A DNA stretch of 64,000 bases from Pseudomonas sediminis (GTDB taxonomy: Bacteria > Pseudomonadota > Gammaproteobacteria > Pseudomonadales > Pseudomonadaceae): assembly GCF_039555755.1 (NCBI RefSeq), contig NZ_CP154631.1:1612001-1676000 (forward strand), in the 5' to 3' direction. The position numbers and the translations under genes were made by a program. The notes below the pieces were generated by a model, which worked only from the letters and a program-made list of their open reading frames with translations, was not told the origin of the DNA and did not search any database. Position 1 is the stretch's first letter. Each line of letters begins with the position of its first letter. Positions 38,926 through 46,215 of this stretch are shown piece after piece.

Positions 38926-38951
38926 GTCTCTCACTCGCTCCGTCCTTGCCC

Positions 38952-39437
38952 ATGACCGACACGCCCCTGGCTGCACGCCCTCATGACCATTCTCGCTGCG
39001 TCAGCCATGCCCTGGCCGAGGCCGAAACCATCTGCGCGCGCCAGGGCTTGCGCCTGACCGCTCTGCGCAAACGTGTATTGGAGTTGGTGTGGGCCAGCCA
39101 CAAGCCGCTCGGCGCCTATGACATCCTCGGCGTATTGAGCGATGAAGACGGTCGCCGCGCGGCGCCGCCCACGGTGTACCGCGCACTGGATTTCCTGTTG
39201 GAAAACGGCCTGGTGCATCGCATCGCATCACTTAACGCCTTCGTAGGTTGCAGCCACCCTGAGCACGCGCATCAGGGCCAGTTCCTGATCTGCCGTAGCT
39301 GCCACGCGGCTACCGAGCTGGAGCAACCGGCCATCAGCCAGGCCATCGTCGACGGGGCGGCCGGCGTCGGCTTCGTCGTCGAAAGCCAGACCGTGGAAGT
39401 GGTCGGCCTCTGCGCAGGCTGCAAGGGCGCGGCATGA
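38952..39437 (+). CDS. zur: Zinc uptake regulator Zur
   Basis: A 161-residue Fur-family repressor. The DNA-recognition helix region is [45 protein letters not shown], and [11 protein letters not shown] and CAGCKGAA give the structural zinc cysteine pairs. Near the N-terminus is [39 protein letters not shown]. The ATG at 38952 fits the family; an in-frame TTG at 38946 is less likely. Its stop codon overlaps the znuC start (ATGA). With zinc it binds the box upstream and represses znu genes. It is np20 (PA5499) in P. aeruginosa, as I recall. Confidence 0.94.
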   Translation: MTDTPLAARPHDHSRCVSHALAEAETICARQGLRLTALRKRVLELVWASHKPLGAYDILGVLSDEDGRRAAPPTVYRALDFLLENGLVHRIASLNAFVGCSHPEHAHQGQFLICRSCHAATELEQPAISQAIVDGAAGVGFVVESQTVEVVGLCAGCKGAA

Positions 39438-40222
39438 GCGATGCGCTGATCCGCCTCGACGGCGTCGCTGTCAGCTTCAACGGCCAGCCTGTGCTGGACG
39501 ATGTGCAGCTCAGCGTACAGCCCGGCGAGATCGTCACCCTGATCGGCCCCAACGGCGCCGGCAAGACCACCCTGGTACGCGTGGTGCTCGGCCTGCTCCA
39601 ACCCGACAGCGGCAACGTGCGCCGAGCGCCACGCCTGCGCATCGGCTACATGCCGCAAAAACTCCACGTCGACGCGACCCTGCCGCTGTCGGTGCTGCGT
39701 TTCCTGCGCCTGGTGCCTGGGGTGGATCGCAAGCGCGCCCTGGCAGCACTGGCCGAGGTCGGTGCCGAGCAGGTGATCGACAGCCCGCTACAGAGCATTT
39801 CCGGTGGCGAGATGCAGCGCGTACTGCTGGCCCGCGCCCTGCTGCGCGAACCACAACTGCTGGTGCTCGACGAGCCGGTACAAGGCGTCGACGTCGCCGG
39901 CCAGGCCGAGTTGTATCGGCTGATCTCGCGGCTGCGCGAACGCCATGGCTGCGGCGTACTGATGGTCTCACACGACCTGCATCTGGTGATGAGCGCCACC
40001 GATCAGGTGGTCTGCCTCAACCGCCATGTCTGCTGCTCCGGCCACCCGGAGCAGGTCAGCGGTGACCCAGCCTTCATCGAACTGTTCGGCCAGGACGCCA
40101 AGAGCCTGGCCGTCTACCACCACCATCATGACCACGCTCACGACCTGCATGGCGGCGTGGTTCAGCCCGGCCTGACCATCCACGGCCCGGCTCACGTTCA
40201 CGGCCCTGGTTGCAAACACTGA
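39434..40222 (+). CDS. znuC: Zinc ABC transporter ATP-binding protein
   Basis: A 262-residue ABC ATPase with Walker [11 protein letters not shown] (about 38-47), signature [16 protein letters not shown], Walker [14 protein letters not shown] and the switch histidine in MVSHDLH. A histidine-rich tail follows ([13 protein letters not shown]...), as in ZnuC proteins, perhaps to buffer zinc. It overlaps zur upstream and znuB downstream. Confidence 0.95.
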   Translation: MSDALIRLDGVAVSFNGQPVLDDVQLSVQPGEIVTLIGPNGAGKTTLVRVVLGLLQPDSGNVRRAPRLRIGYMPQKLHVDATLPLSVLRFLRLVPGVDRKRALAALAEVGAEQVIDSPLQSISGGEMQRVLLARALLREPQLLVLDEPVQGVDVAGQAELYRLISRLRERHGCGVLMVSHDLHLVMSATDQVVCLNRHVCCSGHPEQVSGDPAFIELFGQDAKSLAVYHHHHDHAHDLHGGVVQPGLTIHGPAHVHGPGCKH

Positions 40223-41010
40223 TGCCCGATTTCCTCCTCAACGCCCTGCTCGCCGGCCTTACCCTGGCCCTGGTGGCCGGACCGCTCGGCTCCTTCGTGG
40301 TGTGGCGGCGCATGGCCTACTTCGGCGATACCCTGTCCCACGCGGCCCTGCTCGGCGTGGCACTGGGCCTGATGCTCGACGTCAGCCCGACCCTGACGGT
40401 GACCGTCGGCTGCGTGCTGCTCGCCGTGCTGCTGGTGACCCTACAGCAGCGCCAGCCGCTGGCCTCCGACACCCTGCTGGGTATCCTCGCCCACAGCACC
40501 CTGTCACTGGGCCTGGTGGCGCTGAGCTTCATGCATGACGTGCGCATCGACCTGATGAGCTACCTGTTCGGCGACCTGCTCGCCGTCAGCCCCACCGACC
40601 TGGCCTGGATCATCGGCGGCAGCGCCCTGGTGCTGGCACTGCTGGCCTGGCTGTGGCGACCGCTGCTGGCGATCACCGTGCACGAAGAGCTGGCACGGGT
40701 CGAAGGCCTGCCGGTAGCGGCGATTCGCCTGGCGCTGATGCTGCTGATCGCTGTGGTAATCGCCGTGGCGATGAAGATCGTCGGTGTGCTGCTGATCACT
40801 TCCCTGCTAATCATCCCCGCCGCCGCCGCCCAGCGCCACGCACGCACGCCGGAACAGATGGCCGTCGGCGCCAGCTTGCTCGGCCTGCTGGCGGTGTGTT
40901 GCGGCCTGGCGCTGTCTTGGTATCAGGACACACCAGCCGGGCCGTCCATCGTGGTCAGCGCTGCTGCGTTGTTCCTGGCCAGCTTTGCGCTGCCCAAGCG
41001 CAACAGCTGA
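40222..41010 (+). CDS. znuB: Zinc ABC transporter permease
   Basis: A 262-residue membrane permease of the metal ABC-3 family with eight to nine helices. It starts PDFLLNALLAGLTLALVAGPLGSFVVWRRMAYFGDTLSHAALLGVALG, the usual opening, and later has HEELARVEGLPVAAIRLALMLLIAVVIAVAMKIVGVLL. Its ATG shares a base with the znuC stop codon (TGATG), so the three genes zur, znuC and znuB are coupled in translation. Confidence 0.95.
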   Translation: MPDFLLNALLAGLTLALVAGPLGSFVVWRRMAYFGDTLSHAALLGVALGLMLDVSPTLTVTVGCVLLAVLLVTLQQRQPLASDTLLGILAHSTLSLGLVALSFMHDVRIDLMSYLFGDLLAVSPTDLAWIIGGSALVLALLAWLWRPLLAITVHEELARVEGLPVAAIRLALMLLIAVVIAVAMKIVGVLLITSLLIIPAAAAQRHARTPEQMAVGASLLGLLAVCCGLALSWYQDTPAGPSIVVSAAALFLASFALPKRNS

Positions 41011-41099
41011 TGGCGCGCTCTGCGTAGCCGATCAAGATGAAATCAGCGGTACGAACCTGTATGATTGCACGTTTTTTGCACAATTCGAGACGCGTAGTT

Positions 41100-41945
41100 A
41101 TGAAGTCGTTCGCTTTTCGTGGTCTTACGCTTTTTCTGGTTCTACTTCTGGCCGGTTGCCAGAGCAGCCAGCAGCACAGCCTCCCGCCGGTCGATGATCT
41201 GGTCATCGCCTTCCGCCAGCTCGACCTGAGCCTGGCCGAAGAGCGTCTCGATGATGCGCGCAGCCAACTCAACACCCTGCAGCAACGCGCCAGCCGCGAC
41301 ACGCGTCTGGAGCAGTACCAGCGCCAGCTGGCCGAGGCCTACATGGAACAGGGCCGCGAAGCACTGCAGCAGGGCGATCTGGATCGCGCCGCGCAGGCCT
41401 TGGGCCAGGCCCGCAGCCTGATGCCACAGGCGCCGGCTCTGAGTCACGACCTCATCCAGGCCATCGACAGCGCACGCACGGCACGCCAGACGGCCGCCGA
41501 GCAACAAGCACGTGATGCCGCCGCCAAGCTCGATGCTGAACGTCAGGAACAACTGCGTCAGCAGCGCCTGGCCAGTGAGCGCCAGGCTGCCGCCAAGGTA
41601 GCAACGGCTCAGGTAGCGGCGAGCCAGCCGACGCCCACGGTCGAGAGCACACCCAAAGCACGCCTGATCGACCCAAGCGCCGCCACCAGCAGCGTGGCCT
41701 TGCCTATGCTGGACAGCCAGGACAACGAAAACCTGCGCCGCCTGCTCGATAACGTAGCCGCCGATGTCGTGACCTTTCGCTGTGCGGTGCGCATCGAAGT
41801 GCGCGAGGCCAAGGATTACCCCTGGGTCGCGGCGCTGCTCTCGGCGCGGATCAAGAAGCTCGACCCGAGCTTCCATCCGCAGTTTAGCCAGAAGATCGCG
41901 CCACAACAGGTACCGCGCCTGCTGTTGAGCCCACAACGCAACTGA
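41100..41945 (+). CDS. PA5502-like lipoprotein with TPR-like helical repeats
   Basis: The 281-residue protein begins MKSFAFRGLTLFLVLLLAGCQSSQQ, with lipobox LAGC (Cys 20). The mature part is helical with repeated Leu/Gln/Ala segments (RQLDLSLAEERLDDARSQLNTLQQRASRDTRLEQYQRQLAEAYMEQ) resembling a TPR or coiled-coil scaffold, then a long acidic linker and a compact end (VTFRCAVRIEVREAKDYPWVAALLSARIKKLDP). Function unknown. In P. aeruginosa the counterpart (PA5502, from memory) also sits between znuB and metN, so the order is conserved. ATG at 41100 is chosen because it opens the signal peptide. Confidence 0.8.
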   Translation: MKSFAFRGLTLFLVLLLAGCQSSQQHSLPPVDDLVIAFRQLDLSLAEERLDDARSQLNTLQQRASRDTRLEQYQRQLAEAYMEQGREALQQGDLDRAAQALGQARSLMPQAPALSHDLIQAIDSARTARQTAAEQQARDAAAKLDAERQEQLRQQRLASERQAAAKVATAQVAASQPTPTVESTPKARLIDPSAATSSVALPMLDSQDNENLRRLLDNVAADVVTFRCAVRIEVREAKDYPWVAALLSARIKKLDPSFHPQFSQKIAPQQVPRLLLSPQRN

Positions 41946-42131
41946 GGAAGGGCGCGCGCACTACCGCTGATCGCTAATGCCATTTTGTAATAAACATAGG
42001 CCTATAAAGATTTTCTCGGCCTAAACACTGCCGGGTAAACTAGCGCGCTTTTGCGCCCTACCCGGCGCTCGATGCGCCGGCTCGACAACACTCTGGAGCC
42101 GGCGCCTGAACACACCCAAAAGGTCGTTCGC

Positions 42132-43139
42132 GTGATCCAGTTTCAATCCGTCCACAAGGCCTACCGCGTCGCAGGCCGCGAGATTCCGGCACTGCAGCCC
42201 ACCACGCTGCAGGTCGGCAGCGGCCAGGTGTTCGGCATCATCGGCCATTCCGGCGCCGGCAAGAGCACCCTGCTGCGCCTGATCAACCGCCTGGAAGAAC
42301 CCTCGGGCGGTCGCATCGAGATCGACGGCGTCGACGTCACCGCCCTCGATGCCAATGGCCTGCGCCGCTTCCGCCAGCAGGTCGGAATGATCTTCCAGCA
42401 CTTCAACCTGCTGTCGTCGAAGACCGTTGCTGACAACATCGCCATGCCGCTGCGTCTGGCCGGCGAGCTGAGCCGCGCCGAGATCGACGCCCGCGTCGCC
42501 GAGCTGCTGGCGCGCGTCGGCCTGCAGGATCACGCCAACAAATACCCCGCGCAGCTCTCCGGCGGGCAGAAACAGCGTGTCGGCATCGCCCGTGCGCTGA
42601 GCACGCGGCCGAAGATCCTGCTGTGCGATGAGGCCACCAGCGCCCTCGACCCGCAGACCACCACCGCCGTGCTGCAGCTGCTGGCCGAGATCAACCGCGA
42701 ACTGGGCCTGACCATCGTGCTGATCACCCACGAGATGGACGTGATCCGCCGCGTCTGCGACCGGGTGGCGGTGATGGACGCCGGCATCATCGTCGAGGAA
42801 GGCCCGGTGGCCGAGGTGTTCCTGCACCCGCAGCACCCGACCACGAAGCGTTTCGTGCAGGAGTCCGAGCACGTCGACGAAGCCGAACAGCGCGATGACT
42901 TTGCCCATGTCGAAGGCCGCATCCTGCGCCTGACCTTCCAGGGCGAAGCCACCTACGCACCGCTGCTGGGCACTGTGGCCCGCGAAACCGGGGTGGACTA
43001 CAGCATCCTCGCCGGGCGCATCGACCGCATCAAGGACACCCCCTACGGCCAGCTCACCCTGGCCCTGACCGGTGGTGACATCGACGCCGCGCTGGCGCGC
43101 TTCGCAGCCGCCGACGTGCATCTGGAGGTACTGCGCTGA
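42132..43139 (+). CDS. metN: Methionine ABC transporter ATP-binding protein
   Basis: A 335-residue ABC ATPase with Walker [12 protein letters not shown]-loop [10 protein letters not shown], signature [16 protein letters not shown], Walker [14 protein letters not shown] and HEMD. The C-terminal NIL domain ([30 protein letters not shown]) senses methionine in E. coli and restrains transport. GTG at 42132 matches the P. aeruginosa start. It overlaps metI by the last base (TGATG). Confidence 0.95.
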   Translation: MIQFQSVHKAYRVAGREIPALQPTTLQVGSGQVFGIIGHSGAGKSTLLRLINRLEEPSGGRIEIDGVDVTALDANGLRRFRQQVGMIFQHFNLLSSKTVADNIAMPLRLAGELSRAEIDARVAELLARVGLQDHANKYPAQLSGGQKQRVGIARALSTRPKILLCDEATSALDPQTTTAVLQLLAEINRELGLTIVLITHEMDVIRRVCDRVAVMDAGIIVEEGPVAEVFLHPQHPTTKRFVQESEHVDEAEQRDDFAHVEGRILRLTFQGEATYAPLLGTVARETGVDYSILAGRIDRIKDTPYGQLTLALTGGDIDAALARFAAADVHLEVLR

Positions 43140-43807
43140 TGCTCGAACAACTGCTGCCCAACGTGTTCTGGCCGGAAATCTGGCAGGCCAGTCTCGACAC
43201 CCTGAACATGCTGCTCGGCTCGATGCTGTTCACCGTGCTGCTCGGCCTGCCGCTCGGCGTGCTGCTGTTTCTCACCGGCCCGCGCCAGCTGTTCGAGCAG
43301 AAGGCCTTGTACGGCGCGCTGTCGCTGGTGGTGAACATCCTGCGCTCGGTGCCCTTCGTCATCCTCTTGATCCTGATGATCCCCTTCACCGAGCTGCTGG
43401 TCGGCACCTCGCTGGGCGTCGCCGGCGCCATCCCGCCGCTGGTGGTGGGTGCCACACCGTTCTTCGCGCGCCTGGTGGAAACCGCACTGCGCGAAGTGGA
43501 GCGCGGCATCATCGAGGCGACCCAGGCGATGGGCGCTACCACCTGGCAGATCATCACCCGCGCGCTGCTGCCCGAGGCGCTGCCCGGCCTGCTCGCGGCC
43601 ACCACCGTCACCGCGATTACCCTGGTGTCTTACACCGCCATGAGTGGCCTGATCGGCGGCGGCGGCCTCGGAGACCTGGCCGTGCGCTACGGCTACCAGC
43701 GCTACCAACCGGACGTGATGGCGGTGACCGTGATCCTGCTGCTGATTCTGGTGCAGGTGCTGCAGATGGTCGGGGATCGCCTCGTGGTGCATTTTTCCCG
43801 TAAATGA
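43139..43807 (+). CDS. metI: Methionine ABC transporter permease
   Basis: A 222-residue permease of the MetI type with five membrane helices, including the EAA loop ALREVERGIIEATQAMGATTWQIITRALLPEALPGLL near residues 118-153 that contacts MetN. Downstream AATVTAITLVSYTAMSGLIGGGGLGDLAVRYGYQRYQ is typical. It is translationally coupled to metN. Confidence 0.94.
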   Translation: MLEQLLPNVFWPEIWQASLDTLNMLLGSMLFTVLLGLPLGVLLFLTGPRQLFEQKALYGALSLVVNILRSVPFVILLILMIPFTELLVGTSLGVAGAIPPLVVGATPFFARLVETALREVERGIIEATQAMGATTWQIITRALLPEALPGLLAATTVTAITLVSYTAMSGLIGGGGLGDLAVRYGYQRYQPDVMAVTVILLLILVQVLQMVGDRLVVHFSRK

Positions 43808-43868
43808 TGAAAAGCGGCGACTCGCCACCCGCGAGACCCGCGCCAACCTTCCCAAAAGGAACCTTGAA

Positions 43869-44639
43869 ATGAAGAAACTGCTGACTGCCATCGCCGCCTG
43901 CGCGGCCTTCTCGGCCCAGGCCGAAACCCTCAACGTCGCTGCCACCCCGGTGCCGCACGCGGAGATCCTCGAGTTCGTCAAACCAGCCCTGGCCAAAGAA
44001 GGCGTGGAGCTGAAGGTACGTGTGTTCACCGACTACGTGCAGCCCAACCTGCAGGTACAGCAGAAGAACCTCGACGCCAACTTCTTCCAGCACCAGCCGT
44101 ACCTGGACGAGTTCAACGCCAGCCGCAAGACCGAGCTGGTCAGCGTTGCCGGCGTGCACGTCGAGCCCTTCGGCGCCTACTCCAGCAAGATCAAGGATCT
44201 GAGCGAGCTGCCGCAAGGCGCCACCGTGGCCATCCCCAACGATGCCACCAACGGCGGCCGTGCCCTGCTGCTGCTGCAGAAGGCCGGCGTGATCAAACTC
44301 AAGCCGGAAGCCGGCATCCTCGCCACGCCGAAGGACATCGTCGAGAACCCGAAGGCAATCAAGGTGCGTGAACTGGAAGCGGCCACCCTGCCGCGCGTAC
44401 TGAGCCAGGTCGACCTCGCCCTGATCAACACCAACTACGCCCTGGAAGCCAAGCTGAACCCGACCAAGGACGCCCTGGCCATCGAAGGCAGCGACTCGCC
44501 GTACGTGAACATTCTGGTGACCCGCGCTGACAACAAGGACAGCGAGGCCGTACAGAAGCTGGTCAAGGCCCTGCACAGCGCCGAAGTGAAGCAGTTCATC
44601 GAAGAGAAGTACCAGGGCGCCGTCGTCCCGGCGTTCTGA
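43869..44639 (+). CDS. metQ: Methionine-binding protein MetQ
   Basis: A 256-residue NlpA-family receptor. Mature sequence ETLNVAATPVPHAEILEFVKPALAKEGVELKV, then ANFFQHQPYLDEFN, VTDYVQPN-type region and PNDATNGGRALLLL define it. The signal peptide MKKLLTAIAACAAFSAQA has a Cys at position 11 but too short a hydrophobic stretch before it for a normal lipobox, so it may be cleaved after AQA as a free periplasmic protein rather than a lipoprotein. It delivers L- and D-methionine to MetNI. Confidence 0.94.
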   Translation: MKKLLTAIAACAAFSAQAETLNVAATPVPHAEILEFVKPALAKEGVELKVRVFTDYVQPNLQVQQKNLDANFFQHQPYLDEFNASRKTELVSVAGVHVEPFGAYSSKIKDLSELPQGATVAIPNDATNGGRALLLLQKAGVIKLKPEAGILATPKDIVENPKAIKVRELEAATLPRVLSQVDLALINTNYALEAKLNPTKDALAIEGSDSPYVNILVTRADNKDSEAVQKLVKALHSAEVKQFIEEKYQGAVVPAF

Positions 44640-44668
44640 TCGCCGCCGACCGCTCTTGCTGTAAACAG

Positions 44669-44701
44669 TGCCGCGCCGCTGCAAAGCTGCGCGGTATTTT
44701 T
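44669..44701 (+). terminator. Terminator after metQ
   Basis: CCGCGC (44671-44676) pairs with GCGCGG (44689-44694) around a loop, followed by TATTTTT. It lies about 30 bp beyond the metQ stop codon and ends the metNIQ operon. Confidence 0.75.
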
Positions 44702-44758
44702 ATGCGTGGAATCTCAGCGATCCGTAGGGTGCGCCGTACGCACTGCCAACAATACGGA

Positions 44759-45613
44759 TCAGCGCCGCAGGCATTCCAGCAGACAATCCAGCGCCGGCTG
44801 GCGCTGCGCACGGCGCACCAGGGCAACCAACTCGCGATGGAAGGTCAGCGCGCCCAGCTCGATCACCCGCAGGCGCGTCGGCCGTTGCAGCCACAGGCCC
44901 GCACGCGGAACCAGGGCCACGCCCATACCGTTTTCCACCAGGCGCACGATGGCATCCAGTTCATCCAGCTCCAGCGCCTCACGTACGCTCAGGCGCTGCT
45001 CGCGCAGAAAGCGGCTGACCTGACGACCGCCGAACGAGGCGCGGTCGTAGCGCACGAAGGGCTGCTCCGCGAGCAGCCGCAGCGGGTCGTCGCCCGGCAC
45101 GTCCAGCGGCGCAATAAGCACGAAAGGCTCCTGTGCCAGCGGCACTTCCAGGATTTCCTTGGGCAAGGCGAACGGCGGCTTGATCAACAGGGCCAGGTCC
45201 AGCTCACCGGCATCCAATTGGCTGAACAGCTGTAGGGAAACGCCCGGCACCAGCTTCAGCTCGACGAGCGGTGCCAGCTGGCGAAAACGCGGTAAAGCCT
45301 CGGCCAGCAGACCAGTCTGCAAGGTAGCGATGGCACCGACGCGCAACTCGCCCTGCCATTGATCGGCGGCCTGTGGCAGCGCCATCTGCGCATACAGCGC
45401 GAGCATCTGCTCGGCCAGCGGCAGGGCGTGGCGGCCCGCGGCGTTGAGCACAGCGGCGCGGCCACTGCGGTCGAACAGGCGTACACCCAGGTGTTGTTCC
45501 AGCACGCGCATCTGCGCGCTGACCGCCGACTGGGTCAACCCCACCTGCTGGCCGGCAGCGGCGAAGGTGCCCAGGCGAGCGACGGTGACGAAGGTTTTCA
45601 GCTCGCGCAGCAT
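44759..45613 (-). CDS. LysR-family transcriptional regulator
   Basis: A 284-residue LysR regulator with the N-terminal DNA-binding motif LRELKTFVTVARLGTFAAAGQQVGLTQSAVSAQMRVLEQHLGVRLFDRSGRAAVLN and a periplasmic-binding-like C-terminal domain (ELRVGAIATLQTGLLAEALPRFRQLAP). No target can be assigned: the divergent gene is a VOC protein, 143 bp away, which is a plausible partner. The stop codon falls close to a terminator for metQ on the other strand. Confidence 0.87.
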   Translation of the reverse strand: MLRELKTFVTVARLGTFAAAGQQVGLTQSAVSAQMRVLEQHLGVRLFDRSGRAAVLNAAGRHALPLAEQMLALYAQMALPQAADQWQGELRVGAIATLQTGLLAEALPRFRQLAPLVELKLVPGVSLQLFSQLDAGELDLALLIKPPFALPKEILEVPLAQEPFVLIAPLDVPGDDPLRLLAEQPFVRYDRASFGGRQVSRFLREQRLSVREALELDELDAIVRLVENGMGVALVPRAGLWLQRPTRLRVIELGALTFHRELVALVRRAQRQPALDCLLECLRR

Positions 45614-45756
45614 CGAGGCCTCTATTAATCAAAAATATTTGAGCTTGCGCGCAAGGATATTCGCTTTAGAACAATTTCGCTGTTGATAGGCTGGTGCAAT
45701 GAACACCGATGGCGGGTTGCACCCGCCCTACCCACAATAACCAGAGGTATTCCGTG

Positions 45757-46182
45757 ATGTCCCTTGCGCCCTTCCACCTGGCAATTCCCGTTCATGACCT
45801 GGCAGCAGCCCGACATTTCTACGGCGAGGTATTCGGCTGTGCCGAGGGTCGCAGCAGCGACCACTGGGTAGACTTCGATTTCTTCGGACACCAACTGGTC
45901 ATCCACGAGGCGCCGAAGATGGCCTATCAGGAAGAGGCCGTAAGCAACCCCGTGGACGGCCACGACGTGCCGGTGCCGCACTTCGGCGTGGTGCTCGGCT
46001 GGGCCGACTGGGAAGCGCTGGCCGAGCGCCTGCGCAGCCGCGAGACGAAGTTCGTCATCGAGCCCTATGTACGCTTCAAGGGCCAGGTCGGCGAGCAGGC
46101 CACCATGTTTCTCCTCGACCCCTGCGGCAACGCGCTGGAGTTCAAGGCGTTCAAGGACATCGGCCAACTGTTCGCCAAGTGA
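45757..46182 (+). CDS. VOC (glyoxalase-like) domain protein
   Basis: A 141-residue vicinal oxygen chelate protein: [46 protein letters not shown] at the front and [18 protein letters not shown] at the end, with His and Glu positions of the metal site (HLAI, EFK). Members include dioxygenases, glyoxalase I and resistance proteins. Substrate unknown. ATG at 45757 is chosen; a GTG just before it is possible. Divergent from the LysR gene, which may regulate it. Confidence 0.85.
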   Translation: MSLAPFHLAIPVHDLAAARHFYGEVFGCAEGRSSDHWVDFDFFGHQLVIHEAPKMAYQEEAVSNPVDGHDVPVPHFGVVLGWADWEALAERLRSRETKFVIEPYVRFKGQVGEQATMFLLDPCGNALEFKAFKDIGQLFAK

Positions 46183-46215
46183 ACGCAGGCTGCCTGGGTA
46201 GCGAGCAAATGCCGT

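Noticed and set aside
41946..42131. SAM-type riboswitch or MetJ box before metN
   Set aside because: Only a GC-rich hairpin (GCCGGCTCGA...GAGCCGGC) was seen and no conserved riboswitch core or AGACGTCT repeats.
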